DNA from: JAFAMB01 sp963775805
GTDB lineage: Bacteria > Verrucomicrobiota > Verrucomicrobiia > Chthoniobacterales > JAFAMB01
Reading direction: 5' to 3'
Assembly: GCA_963775805.1 (NCBI GenBank)
Contig: CAVZKG010000004.1
Coordinates: 434,001-498,000 of the forward strand
Length of the DNA stretch: 64,000 nucleotides
This document shows positions 7,940-16,591 of the stretch, one piece after another. Positions within the stretch are counted from its first letter, which is position 1. Each line of letters starts with the position of its first letter. Position numbers and translations under genes: made by a program. The notes beneath the pieces were generated by a model that saw only the letters and a list, made by a program, of their open reading frames with translations, searched no databases and had not been told where the DNA came from.

Positions 7940-8908
7940 ATGAGTGCCGGTAACGAATCCGGTCAACGCGATGCAGAGCTGCATCGAGACGGTTTTTGCG
8001 ACGAGATCTTACGCGGTCTCGCGCAGCGCCCTAAACGGATCGCACCAAAATTTTTCTATGACGAAGTTGGCTGTCATCTTTTTGAGGAGATTTGCCAACT
8101 CGACGAATATTATCTCACTCGTACTGAAATCGGCATTCTGCGCGAAAACGCGACCGAGATCTGCCAAGCGCTGGGAACCGGATGTCTTTTGGTGGAATTC
8201 GGCAGCGGCAGCAATGTTAAAACCCGGATCCTGCTCGACCATTTACTCGGGCTGGTAGCCTACGTGCCGGTCGACATCGCACGAACGAATTTGTTGCGAA
8301 GTTCGGTCAGACTTTCGGATGATTATCCCGGTCTTTGCGTTCTGCCGGTGTGTGCCGACTTTACCACCGACTTTACTCTCCCGGAGATCCCACCGGGATT
8401 GCAACGGATCGTTGCATTTTTCCCTGGTTCGACCATTGGCAATCTCGAGCCGATTGAGGCAGAAAGATTTCTTCGCAAGACAGCGGTGCTCTGTCGTCCC
8501 GGCGGTGGACTCCTGATTGGCATAGATCTAAAGAAAGACCCGGACCGGCTTGAGCGGGCCTACAACGATGCCCGCGGCGTAACCGCCAACTTTAATCTGA
8601 ACCTACTCGACCGAATCAATCGTTCCTTTGGAGCCAATGTTCCGCGGAAAAATTTCCGTCACTACGCGTTCTACAACGAAGAACACGGCCGAATCGAAAT
8701 GCATCTGGTCAGCACGGTCGAGCAGTCCGTGCAACTGAATGGCGCTCGCATTGGCTTTTCCGAGGGAGAACAGATTACCACGGAATACTCATACAAATAC
8801 TCCGTTCCCGAGTTTGCCGATCTTGCGGCGCGATCGGGATGGAGTGTTCGGGAGTCTTGGACCGATCTTGAGCACTTAGTTTGCGTACTGCACCTTGTCG
8901 TTCGGTAA
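7940..8908 (+). CDS. egtD: L-histidine N-alpha-methyltransferase EgtD
   Basis: Trimethylates histidine to hercynine with S-adenosylmethionine, the first step of ergothioneine synthesis. The 322-residue protein carries the family signatures FFYDEVGCHLFEEICQL, the SAM motif VEFGSGSNVKTRILLD, then VPVDIA, FFPGSTIGN, and the histidine-binding region IEMHLVS and FSEGEQITTEYSYKYS near the C-terminus. It follows egtB by 128 bp in the same direction, as in other egt operons. The gene is intact. Confidence 0.93.
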   Translation: MSAGNESGQRDAELHRDGFCDEILRGLAQRPKRIAPKFFYDEVGCHLFEEICQLDEYYLTRTEIGILRENATEICQALGTGCLLVEFGSGSNVKTRILLDHLLGLVAYVPVDIARTNLLRSSVRLSDDYPGLCVLPVCADFTTDFTLPEIPPGLQRIVAFFPGSTIGNLEPIEAERFLRKTAVLCRPGGGLLIGIDLKKDPDRLERAYNDARGVTANFNLNLLDRINRSFGANVPRKNFRHYAFYNEEHGRIEMHLVSTVEQSVQLNGARIGFSEGEQITTEYSYKYSVPEFADLAARSGWSVRESWTDLEHLVCVLHLVVR

Positions 8909-9027
8909 CAGCCGACATCTGAGAACCGACGGCCTGACAAACTCTGCAAAACAGAGTTGAGCTTCTGTTTAAAGATTGCGATCAAGAATAACCGCGTCTC
9001 GAACCCTCGACAGATGAGCTTCCGAAA

Positions 9028-9762
9028 ATGATCAAACTCAGTTCTGTAAGCAAAAGGTTCGGCACGACAGTCGGCCTTTACGAAACAAGTCTGGATGTGT
9101 CTGCCAGCCAGACAACCGTGCTGATTGGTCCGAGTGGCTGTGGCAAGTCAACCATTTTGAGACTAATCATTGGTTTACTTGAGCCCACCAGCGGCACAAT
9201 CGAAATTGACGGCGATCGTGTCACGCCAACGAACCTTCTGGCTTTGCGACGACGCATTGGGTACGTGATTCAGGAGGGCGGGTTGTTCGCTCATTTGACG
9301 GCCAGACAAAATGTATTGCTCATGGCAAAGCATCTCAAACAGCCAGCTGAGCAAATGGAATCGCGTCTGCATGAGCTTTCTGTGCTGACTCATCTCCCTG
9401 AAAATGCGCTCCAGCGTTATCCGGTTGAACTCTCCGGCGGCCAGCGACAACGGGTGAGCCTGATGCGTGCGCTTATGCTTCAGCCGGCGGTGGTGCTGCT
9501 CGATGAGCCGCTTGGTGCGCTTGATCCGATGGTCCGTGTTCGTCTGCAGGATGAGTTGAAAGAAATTTTCAAGCGCCTGCAACAGACGGTTGTCATGGTC
9601 ACTCACGACATGGCCGAGGCTGGCTTTTTCGCCGATTCCATTGTGTTGCTCAATGAAGGCCGCATCGTCCAATCGGGAACGCTCGACGACCTGCGGATCA
9701 GGCCGGCTTCAGACTTCGTTGGCGAATTTCTACACGCCCAACGCGGAATTGAGGCTCTATGA
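9028..9762 (+). CDS. ABC transporter ATPase, OpuCA/EgtV type
   Basis: Cytoplasmic ATPase of 244 residues with Walker A GPSGCGKST (about 35-43), signature LSGGQRQRVSL, Walker B VVLLDEPLGALDP and switch His in MVTHD. It is closest in pattern to the OpuCA/ProV/YehX group but ends without CBS domains. Its stop overlaps the start of the binding-protein/permease gene by four bases, so the two form one transporter. Position directly after egtB-egtD suggests the substrate could be ergothioneine, hercynine or a related betaine, as for EgtUV. Glycine betaine or choline remains possible. Confidence 0.85.
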   Translation: MIKLSSVSKRFGTTVGLYETSLDVSASQTTVLIGPSGCGKSTILRLIIGLLEPTSGTIEIDGDRVTPTNLLALRRRIGYVIQEGGLFAHLTARQNVLLMAKHLKQPAEQMESRLHELSVLTHLPENALQRYPVELSGGQRQRVSLMRALMLQPAVVLLDEPLGALDPMVRVRLQDELKEIFKRLQQTVVMVTHDMAEAGFFADSIVLLNEGRIVQSGTLDDLRIRPASDFVGEFLHAQRGIEAL

Positions 9763-11222
9763 AGTCGATCATTGCAATTTTACTGTTTTTCGCGCTTTCC
9801 GCCGAGGCACAAGCACAGCGAATCGTGGTCGGTTCCAAGAGATTCACCGAGTCCTACGTTCTGGCTGAGATTGCCAAGATGACTTTGCAGAACGCCGGCT
9901 TCGCAGCCGATGTCCGGCAAGGGATGGGTGGGACGATCATCTTGTGGCAAGCCTTGATACAGGGCGATATTACGCTCTATCCCGAGTACACCGGCACGAT
10001 TGCCGAGGAAATCCTGAAAGTGAAGCCGCCACTGAGCACGGATCAATTGAGTGCGCTGCTCCGGCAACGTGGGGTGGGGATGACGGGGCAGCTTGGGTTT
10101 AACAACACCTACGCTCTTGTCATGCGGCGAGATCGCGCCGCCAAACTTGGCATCCACAATATAAGCGACCTGCGGAATCATCCCGACCTGAAAATTGGTA
10201 TGACCCTCGAGTTTCTCGACCGCCAGGATGGCTGGACGCCGTTGTGCGCGCGCTACGGTTTGCAGATGCGGAACGTACGCGGGATCGATCACGCCCTTGG
10301 CTACGCGGCTCTGGCGAATGGTTCGATCGACCTAAAAGACGCCTATTCGACGGACGCAAAAATCGCGGAAAACGATCTTGTTGTGCTGGATGACGATCTT
10401 CATTTTTTCCCACAATATAAAGCGGTGTTTCTCTACCGACTTAGTATGGACAGCCGTGCCGTGGCTGCGTTGGAGAAACTCGATGGCAAGTTCGATGAAG
10501 CGCTCATGACGCGCTTAAACTTTGAAGCCGAGCGGACAAAAAATTACGCCATGGCCGCCGCGCTTCACCTTGGTCAAAAGCCAGTCTCTCGGTCCAATGA
10601 GTTCATTGGAGAAATCGGAGGCTGGACGTTGCGCCACCTGGAATTGGTTGGGGCTTCGCTTTTCCTCGGAATTATTGTCGGCATACCGCTCGGCATTCGG
10701 GCGAGTCGTCCTGGCCCGGTCAGCAACTTCATTCTCTCCACCACCGGAGTGATCCAAACTATCCCGTCTCTGGCGTTACTTGCGTTGCTTGTGCCAATTC
10801 CTTTTTTCGGAATCAGTCCCGTAACCGCGATTTTCGCTCTTTTTTTATATAGCCTGCTGCCGATCGTTCGGAACACCGCCACCGGTTTGCAGGACATCCC
10901 GACGGCAGTCCGGGAATCGGCCGCAGCACTGGGATTAGAGCCACGTGCACAACTTTGGAAAGTTTTCTTGCCGCTCGCCTCACGCACGATTTTGGCCGGA
11001 GTGAAAACCAGCGCAATCATTAACGTTGGCACCGCTACGCTCGCCGCACTCATTGGGGTCGGTGGATTGGGAGAACCAATTATCAGCGGGTTGAATCTGA
11101 ACGACTACAGCACGATTTTGGAGGGCGCAATTCCCGCTGCGTTGCTCGCGCTGCTGGTGCAGTTCTTTTTCGACGGATTGGACCGCGTCTTCGTGCCGAA
11201 AGGTCTGCGACTTCAACAATGA
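9759..11222 (+). CDS. Substrate-binding protein fused to ABC permease, OpuC/EgtU type
   Basis: A 487-residue protein with an N-terminal signal, then a betaine-type binding domain (VVGSKRFTESYVLAEIAKM near 22-40, YPEYTGT, DAYSTDAKI), then a C-terminal permease from about residue 285. The permease has at least five membrane segments and an EAA-like loop (ESAAALGLEPRAQLWKVFLP). It pairs with the overlapping ATPase gene. In pneumococcal EgtU the permease comes first and the binding domain last; here the order is reversed, as I recall that layout. The neighbouring egt genes make ergothioneine or its precursor a reasonable ligand, but binding residues were not compared. Confidence 0.82.
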   Translation: MKSIIAILLFFALSAEAQAQRIVVGSKRFTESYVLAEIAKMTLQNAGFAADVRQGMGGTIILWQALIQGDITLYPEYTGTIAEEILKVKPPLSTDQLSALLRQRGVGMTGQLGFNNTYALVMRRDRAAKLGIHNISDLRNHPDLKIGMTLEFLDRQDGWTPLCARYGLQMRNVRGIDHALGYAALANGSIDLKDAYSTDAKIAENDLVVLDDDLHFFPQYKAVFLYRLSMDSRAVAALEKLDGKFDEALMTRLNFEAERTKNYAMAAALHLGQKPVSRSNEFIGEIGGWTLRHLELVGASLFLGIIVGIPLGIRASRPGPVSNFILSTTGVIQTIPSLALLALLVPIPFFGISPVTAIFALFLYSLLPIVRNTATGLQDIPTAVRESAAALGLEPRAQLWKVFLPLASRTILAGVKTSAIINVGTATLAALIGVGGLGEPIISGLNLNDYSTILEGAIPAALLALLVQFFFDGLDRVFVPKGLRLQQ

Positions 11223-11325
11223 AAAAATCGCTTAAACCGGTGAAAGGGCGGTAGCGCAGCATTCGAGAATTTTTGCGGATGCTCCAGACGAAATGTGTTA
11301 CGCCGGTAAAGGAACGGGAGGAGGA

Positions 11326-13092
11326 ATGGCAGCACGGCTTGTATCCGTCAACATCGGTTTGCCACGCGACATCATGTGGCGCGGTAAAACCGTTCACACG
11401 GGCGTCTGGAAGAGTCCGGTGGTGGGACGTGTCACCGTCCGAAAACTGAATATCGATGGAGATGGCCAGGGTGACCTGGGTGGCCATGGAGGCGTGAACC
11501 GAGCTGTTATGGTTTATCAGCTGGATTCCTATCGATACTGGGAGCGCGAACTCAGCCGCAATAATTTTTCGTACGGGCAATTTGGGGAAAACTTCACCGT
11601 CGATGGCTTGCCCGACGTCGAAGTGTCGATTGGCGACCGCTACCGAATCGGCACTGCATTATTTGAGGTATCACAGCCAAGGGTCACCTGCTACCGCCTC
11701 GGCATCCGCATGGACGAACCGCAAATGGCAGCCCTGGTGGTCGCGCATCACCGACCCGGTTTCTATTTTCGTGTATTGGAAGAGGGGGAAGTCGGTGCCG
11801 GCGACGAAATTGTGAAGGTCGCAGATGGCCCGGAGCGGATGAGCGTCGCAGAGATGGACGCGTTGCTTTATTTGCCCGAGCGTGCCCCCGAGCAACTGGC
11901 GCGGGCGCTGCGCATTCCGGCATTAAGCCAGGGATGGCGGGGTTCATTTCAGGCGATCCTGCAAGCCAAGACGAGCGAAAGCCCGGAGGCGGGGAACCCA
12001 GGACTCGCGCCGCCAAGCGGTCCGCCGCCTGGGTGGCCGGGATTCCGACCGCTGAGAGTCTCACGTGTAGACAGGGAAAGCGCCAGTGTGGTATCACTGA
12101 CGTTCAAACCTGCGGACGGCCGTCCACTCGTCGCCGCTCAGCCCGGCCAGTTCATTATTTTGCGCATTCAACCGGAGCCCAACGGTCCAGTCCTATTGCG
12201 CAACTATTCGCTTTCGGATTTACCCAGTGCAGACCACTACCGGGTGAGCATCAAGCTGGAGGTGAACGGCGCTGCCAGTACTTACTTGCACAATCAAGTC
12301 AGGGTGGGTGATTTGATCGATGTGGCGGCGCCGAGAGGGAATTTCACGCTGCACCCTGGCGAGAAGCAAGTGGTGTTGCTCAGTGCGGGTGTAGGAGCAA
12401 CTCCGGTGCTGGCGATGCTGCATTCGCTCGCTGCCGAAATTTCGCCTCGCGAAATCTGGTGGCTCTTCGGAGCCCGCAACGGCGAGGACCATCCGTTCGC
12501 GGAGGAGTCACGCAACCTGGTCAAAGCGCTACCGCGAGGCAAAAGCTTTATTGCCTACAGCAGCCCGGATCCCCGAGATCGTCCAGGCGTCGACTTCGAC
12601 GCTTCAGGACGAATCACAGTCGAAGTGCTCAAGAAAGTTGGTCTGCCGCGCGATGCCGATTTCTACCTGTGCGGGCCTCCTGGATTCATGCAGGATTTAA
12701 GAGAGGGACTGGCGGCCTGGGGCGTTTCGGACAGCCACGTGCACTCGGAGATGTTCGGCCCAGGCAAAGCGATGACGCCCGGTATCGCCGACCGGCCGCA
12801 TGCGATTCCGCACCCGCCGGAGGGACCTGAGGGTTCGGGGCCACGAGTGTTGTTTGTGCGCAGTGGCCTCGATGTGTGCTGGAGTGCAAAGTATTCGAGC
12901 CTTCTCGATTTCGCGGAAGCTTGTGACGTGCCGGTGCGCTGGGCATGCCGCACGGGAGTCTGCCACAACTGCGAAAGCGGTTTAATCTCGGGCAATATAA
13001 TCTACCAACCCGAACCGCTCGAGGCCCCCGTCCAGGGCAATCTGCTGATTTGTTGCGCCCAACCTAAGGGCGACGTCGTAATCGACTTGTAA
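11326..13092 (+). CDS. MOSC domain-flavin reductase-ferredoxin fusion
   Basis: Three parts in one 588-residue chain. Residues 1-165 form a YiiM-like MOSC domain (GDLGGHGGVNRAVMVY, FGENFTVDGL, PRVTCYRLG). The middle is a ferredoxin-NADP reductase-type FAD/NAD module (LLRNYSLSD, SAGVGATPVLAMLHSLA, FYLCGPPGFM). The C-terminus is a plant-type 2Fe-2S domain with CRTGVCHNC and a distal Cys in LLICC. MOSC proteins bind molybdenum cofactor and act in N-hydroxylated base reduction, so this could be a self-sufficient reductase. ATG 11326 is preceded by GGGAGGAGG, so the open stretch upstream is not used. It is followed by a terminator. Confidence 0.88.
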   Translation: MAARLVSVNIGLPRDIMWRGKTVHTGVWKSPVVGRVTVRKLNIDGDGQGDLGGHGGVNRAVMVYQLDSYRYWERELSRNNFSYGQFGENFTVDGLPDVEVSIGDRYRIGTALFEVSQPRVTCYRLGIRMDEPQMAALVVAHHRPGFYFRVLEEGEVGAGDEIVKVADGPERMSVAEMDALLYLPERAPEQLARALRIPALSQGWRGSFQAILQAKTSESPEAGNPGLAPPSGPPPGWPGFRPLRVSRVDRESASVVSLTFKPADGRPLVAAQPGQFIILRIQPEPNGPVLLRNYSLSDLPSADHYRVSIKLEVNGAASTYLHNQVRVGDLIDVAAPRGNFTLHPGEKQVVLLSAGVGATPVLAMLHSLAAEISPREIWWLFGARNGEDHPFAEESRNLVKALPRGKSFIAYSSPDPRDRPGVDFDASGRITVEVLKKVGLPRDADFYLCGPPGFMQDLREGLAAWGVSDSHVHSEMFGPGKAMTPGIADRPHAIPHPPEGPEGSGPRVLFVRSGLDVCWSAKYSSLLDFAEACDVPVRWACRTGVCHNCESGLISGNIIYQPEPLEAPVQGNLLICCAQPKGDVVIDL

Positions 13093-13181
13093 CGCTGGAA
13101 ATAGTGCTTCTGCGGTTGAGGAAAAAGCGTTGCTGACTTCGGCGCCAGAAAAATAACGGCGGGTTAGCTGCGCTGTCTGTT

Positions 13182-13205
13182 GATGCCGCTTTAGCGGCAT
13201 CTTTT
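13182..13205 (+). terminator. Intrinsic terminator after the MOSC fusion
   Basis: GATGCCGCT and AGCGGCATC form a 9-bp stem (effective loop CTTTAG) followed by TTTT on the plus strand, 90 bp after the stop of the MOSC-reductase gene. Confidence 0.75.
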
Positions 13206-13290
13206 AGCCCGCATTTAGGCCATTGACCCGCTATCATATCAAAACCCGTCCCGACGATTTGCGTAACCAATACGTGATGCAAAATGCGGG

Positions 13291-13887
13291 CTAGTCCTGT
13301 TCGCCCAAGGTTTGGGCGTATGTTTTGCCGTAAGGATAAAAGATTTCTTTTCGGCCCTGTTGCCACGCCGCTCTGAGTTCGGGCGTTGTAATGTCCCAGT
13401 CCGGCCGGCATTTCTTGGTGACGGCCCGTAAATCCTGCCGGAGATCGTCCATCGTGGGCCGACCGAAGTACCAGTAGCCCATATAGATTTCATAAATCAC
13501 AAGACCGGGCTCGAGGACAATCACGTGAGGGATCATCGGATTGTGGAGAGGATCTGTGTACTCGGCAATGTCGAGGTCTTTTTGGACTTTACGACCAGGG
13601 TCAGAAAGGAACGGCCAGTGGGCACCGACTCCGGTGCGATATTCATTCGTCTCTGTAATATTGTCGGTGCTAATCGTGACCATCCGGCAATAGCCGACCT
13701 CTAACTCAGTATGAAGCTGAACGAGCCCTTCAGCGTGCCGGCGGTCCTTAGGGCAGAAACCTCCGCGGCTGAGGATGAGAACCATTGGGTGTTGTCCTTG
13801 CAGTTCGGAGAGCTTTCGATGTTTCGCGGTGTGATCCGAAAGCTCATAATTGGGGAAGATCGCCCCGGGGATAATGTCAGATCGCAT
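13291..13887 (-). CDS. Peroxiredoxin-like (AhpC/TSA) protein
   Basis: A 198-residue thioredoxin-fold protein. The N-terminus has PGAIFPNYELSDHTAKHRKL, followed by VLILSRGGFCPKDRRHAEGL with the presumed peroxidatic or redox cysteine, then STDNITETNEYR and HWPFLSDPGRKVQKDLDIAEY, all typical of redoxin/AhpC-TSA proteins. No classical resolving cysteine pattern is evident, so a 1-Cys type is likely. It converges with the MOSC fusion and runs in the same direction as the SnoaL-like gene upstream. Peroxide detoxification is inferred from the family. Confidence 0.75.
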   Translation of the reverse strand: MRSDIIPGAIFPNYELSDHTAKHRKLSELQGQHPMVLILSRGGFCPKDRRHAEGLVQLHTELEVGYCRMVTISTDNITETNEYRTGVGAHWPFLSDPGRKVQKDLDIAEYTDPLHNPMIPHVIVLEPGLVIYEIYMGYWYFGRPTMDDLRQDLRAVTKKCRPDWDITTPELRAAWQQGRKEIFYPYGKTYAQTLGEQD

Positions 13888-13932
13888 ATAGAGTCACCTT
13901 TCTTGTTAGAACATGACCGAATCAGCGTGGCG

Positions 13933-14352
13933 TCACGCGGTCTGCTGAACCCATTGGCTGCGCCAGGCGGGTGCTTCGAAGGGATCCGCGAAATACTGTG
14001 TCTCGTGCACGACCTTCCCGTTGCGGAATTCCATAATACTCACTGTGAATGCTGGTCGCCCCTGATACGTGATTGTGTATTCCGTGATCCATAGATCACC
14101 GCCTCCGAGAATTCGCTTCACTTTGAAGCCTGACGGCTTGCCGGGATGATGACTTCGCAAGGCTTGCAAATTGGCCCGCCCAAGGATTCTCTCGCCTGAC
14201 TGGGGATAGTCACAAATGGCATTGTCATCATAAATATCGTGTTCCGCGTTTGCATCGCCGGCCGCCGACGCCTGCCAGTGCGCGTTGAGGGCTTCACGTA
14301 TTTGTTCTTCTTGCATGGAATGCTCCAGGTGCTGGTTGGCTTTCGTGTTCAC
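13933..14352 (-). CDS. SnoaL-like / nuclear transport factor 2-fold protein
   Basis: A 139-residue cone-fold protein: helix EEQIREALNAHWQASAAGDA, then HDIYDDNAICDYPQSGERILG and the strands WITEYTITYQGRPAFTVSIM and GKVVHETQYFADPFEAP. This is the SnoaL/NTF2-like pattern, which serves as a small ligand-binding or isomerase scaffold, so no specific reaction can be assigned. An inner ATG at the MQEEQ methionine is an alternative start. It lies 45 bp upstream of the redoxin gene and may be co-transcribed. Confidence 0.72.
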   Translation of the reverse strand: MNTKANQHLEHSMQEEQIREALNAHWQASAAGDANAEHDIYDDNAICDYPQSGERILGRANLQALRSHHPGKPSGFKVKRILGGGDLWITEYTITYQGRPAFTVSIMEFRNGKVVHETQYFADPFEAPAWRSQWVQQTA

Positions 14353-14463
14353 TCTCTTCTTGCGCGAGACTACACCGGAATCCTCGCATTATCTATGCAA
14401 GCGTCATGTGACGGATTCAACCCGAAACAGTCGTTCGCTCGCCGCTCCTCGGCGGCCTCTGCA

Positions 14464-15054
14464 CTACCAGAAAATCGGCACCAGCCGGTGGCGTACTCGA
14501 CCGCAATAGACGTCGTAGCCGGGGAGGTTTGCAACGAGGAAGGTCTCCTCGCGCAGCAGCCGCCACACCAGGACCGGGACAAGCAGGGCAGCCGGGATCA
14601 GGCCCCACCATGAGCCGAGCGCCAAGGGGATGCCCGCGATCATGACGAGCGCGCCGGCGTACATGGGGTGGCGGACGACGGCGTAGGGGCCGCTGTCGAT
14701 GACGCGTTGGCCCTGGGCGACCTCGATCGTGCCGGCGGTGAAGGTATTCTCGCGAAAGGTGAGGAAGACGATTAGGAAGCCGATGGCGATCATTGCGTCG
14801 CCAACCAGTGAAACGGCAAGGGGTGCGTTCGACCATCCCTCGCGCTTGTCGAACCCCGGCACGCCGAAGGTCGCCAGGAAGACGAGCCCGGCCAGCGCCT
14901 GGACCACGTTCTGCATCGGATCCGCTTCCGCGCCTGGTCCCGCCTTCACCCGCCGTTCCAGTAGCGCCTTGTCACGGAACCAGAGCCAGACCGTGATGGT
15001 CCCGGCGCATCCAAAGAACACTGCCAGCATCACCCATAGGATTCCACGTGTCAT
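14464..15054 (-). pseudogene. Isoprenylcysteine methyltransferase-like protein, 5'-truncated
   Basis: Carries the C-terminal 190 or so residues of an ICMT/PEMT-family membrane methyltransferase, with the catalytic region GPYAVVRHPMYAGAL and the closing LPGYDVYCGRVRHRL. The usual first membrane helix is missing. At 15036 the gene switches abruptly into a fragment of an unrelated BNR-repeat gene. The missing N-terminus exists on the same strand at 24242-24490, beyond the CO dehydrogenase cluster, and the two pieces share a 150-bp repeat. Joined, they would make an intact protein of about 223 residues. An ATG at 15054 keeps this half open, so a shortened protein might still be made. Confidence 0.75.
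14887..15036. repeat. Left copy of 150-bp direct repeat flanking the cox cluster
   Basis: Matches 24242-24391 in the same orientation, with about 10 mismatches in 150 bp by hand count. Nearly all differences are silent in the shared methyltransferase frame (one amino-acid change in 48). The silent pattern suggests two diverged working alleles rather than decay of one duplicated copy. Confidence 0.8.
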
Positions 15055-15343
15055 CGCTGTCCGCGGAGGCGTACACCTGACCGCCGGTAGTACCGAAGTA
15101 AATGCCGCATGGGTCGAGCGCGTCAACAGCCATGGCGTCGCGCAGGACATTGACGTAGCAGTCCCGCTGGGGCGGAACATTTGTCAGCGCTGCCCATTCG
15201 TTACCGCCTGTCCGGCTGCGGTAGACCCGAAGTTTTCCTTCGGGCGGAAAATGCTCAGAGTCGCTCTTGATGAGGACAACGTAGATGGTTTCCGGTTCGT
15301 TCGCATGAACATCGATCGGGAATCCGAAATTGCCTGAACGGGA
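15037..15343 (-). pseudogene. Fragment of a BNR/sialidase-fold repeat protein
   Basis: The minus strand reads NFGFPIDVHANEPETIYVVL, then GKLRVYRSRTGGNEWAALTN and CGIYFGTTGGQVYASADSDD, ending TWNP. This is typical of WD40/BNR 'VPS10-like' beta-propellers with one bladed repeat left. It has no start codon, begins after an in-frame stop and runs directly into the methyltransferase fragment in another frame. It is a gene remnant caught at the island border. Confidence 0.65.
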
Positions 15344-15693
15344 TCATTTTTTTCTTGGGGTAAAGTTATTTGGTTGAAAGAACGGTCTTTCGTTTACGAC
15401 GAATCGGTTCAATCGTTCAGGACACAAATCCTGGCCTTTCTGGCCAGGTAGCACCTGCGCCTTGAAAGCCGCGCATGCCGGCTCGAACCAGTCACATCTC
15501 CAAAGCAAAAAATAAAATTTCTTGTTCGGAAACTCTATTCTACTTAGTGTTTGGCTAGCTCTGCTCGTCTGCCGCGCGAGCCCCCCACATAACACCCCCG
15601 AGCAAGGTGTCACCCAAGCTTGGTCTACAGTTTGCGTGACTGTTTTCTGACGTGCGGCTTGGATAATCGTTGCTTGCTTGATGAGGCGAAAAA
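15344..15693. other. Region upstream of the cox cluster, no gene seen
   Basis: No convincing gene. A small CTGGCC/GGCCAG hairpin lies near 15436-15452. The promoter of the cox genes should be in this stretch, but I cannot identify it with confidence. Confidence 0.4.
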
Positions 15694-16563
15694 ATGATCC
15701 CCCAATCCTTCGAGTATTTCCGCCCGCAATCCGTTTCGGAAGCGATTGCTCTTTTACGAGAGCATGGAGACGGGGCCAAAATTCTGAGCGGCGGCCAGAG
15801 CCTGATACCCATGATGAAGATCCGCCTGGCGCGTCCCGAATGCATTATCGATATCAACCGGCTTCCGGACCTTCATTACATCAAGGAGGAAGCCGGCTTT
15901 TTGAAGATCGGCGGATTGACACGGGAAGCTGACCTGGAAACATCGGATCTGATTCGATCGAAGTACACGATTATTCTCGATACCGCCGCATCGATCGCAG
16001 ATCCACAGGTCCGGAACATGGCCACGGTCGGGGGAAATCTGGCTCACGGCGATCCAGCGAATGATCATCCGGCGACGATGTTGGCGCTGGAAGCCGAGAT
16101 CGTCGCTGTCGGCCAGCACGGAGAAAGAATTATTCCGATAAAGGATTTTTTCCTTTCTGTTTTCACTACCGCCCTCGTGCACGGCGAAATTCTTACTGAG
16201 ATCCGGATCCCGATTCCGCCCGCTGGCAGCGGGGGCGCTTATTTTAAATTGGAACGAAAGGTTGGGGATTTCGCCACGGTCGGCGTGGCTGCTCAGGTGA
16301 CCGTGGATGGCGCAGGCGCTTGCCAGAGAGCGGGAATTGGCCTGACTAATGTTGGCGCGACGCCAATCAAGGCCACTAGCGCGGAAGCCTTTCTGGTCGG
16401 AAAAACAGTGGATAAACAACAAATCGACCAGGCTGCGCAGCTCGCCGCTGAACAGGCGCAGCCAAGTTCAGATCTTCGGGGGCCGGCTGAATACAAGGTT
16501 TCGATGGTCCGGGAGCTGACGAAACGCGCGTTGGTTCGGGCCTGTGAGCGGGCCGTCCGTTAA
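15694..16563 (+). CDS. coxM: Aerobic CO dehydrogenase, FAD subunit (CoxM)
   Basis: Medium, flavin-binding subunit of the molybdenum CO dehydrogenase. It passes electrons from the iron-sulfur subunit to the acceptor. The 289-residue protein has the FAD motifs AKILSGGQSLIPMMKIRLA (about 29-47) and ATVGGNLAHGDPANDHPA (about 110-127), and the CO dehydrogenase flavoprotein C-terminal domain (KVGDFATVGVAA). It is first in the order coxM-S-L, as in characterised CO oxidisers, with coxS 28 bp downstream. Other xanthine-dehydrogenase-family FAD subunits look similar; identity here rests on the form I CoxL beside it. Confidence 0.9.
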   Translation: MIPQSFEYFRPQSVSEAIALLREHGDGAKILSGGQSLIPMMKIRLARPECIIDINRLPDLHYIKEEAGFLKIGGLTREADLETSDLIRSKYTIILDTAASIADPQVRNMATVGGNLAHGDPANDHPATMLALEAEIVAVGQHGERIIPIKDFFLSVFTTALVHGEILTEIRIPIPPAGSGGAYFKLERKVGDFATVGVAAQVTVDGAGACQRAGIGLTNVGATPIKATSAEAFLVGKTVDKQQIDQAAQLAAEQAQPSSDLRGPAEYKVSMVRELTKRALVRACERAVR

Positions 16564-16591
16564 CCGAAAATCAACAACCGACGAGATATTT

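Noticed and set aside
9028..11222. Certain glycine-betaine transporter
   Set aside because: The family alone does not fix the ligand, and the egt neighbourhood suggests an alternative.
13206..13292. AGCCCGCATTT / AAATGCGGGCT inverted pair as a terminator
   Set aside because: The 64-nt gap is too long for a normal terminator hairpin and no T-run follows.
14699..15337. 212-codon plus-strand frame
   Set aside because: It is antisense to the methyltransferase and BNR fragments, whose minus-strand translations match families.
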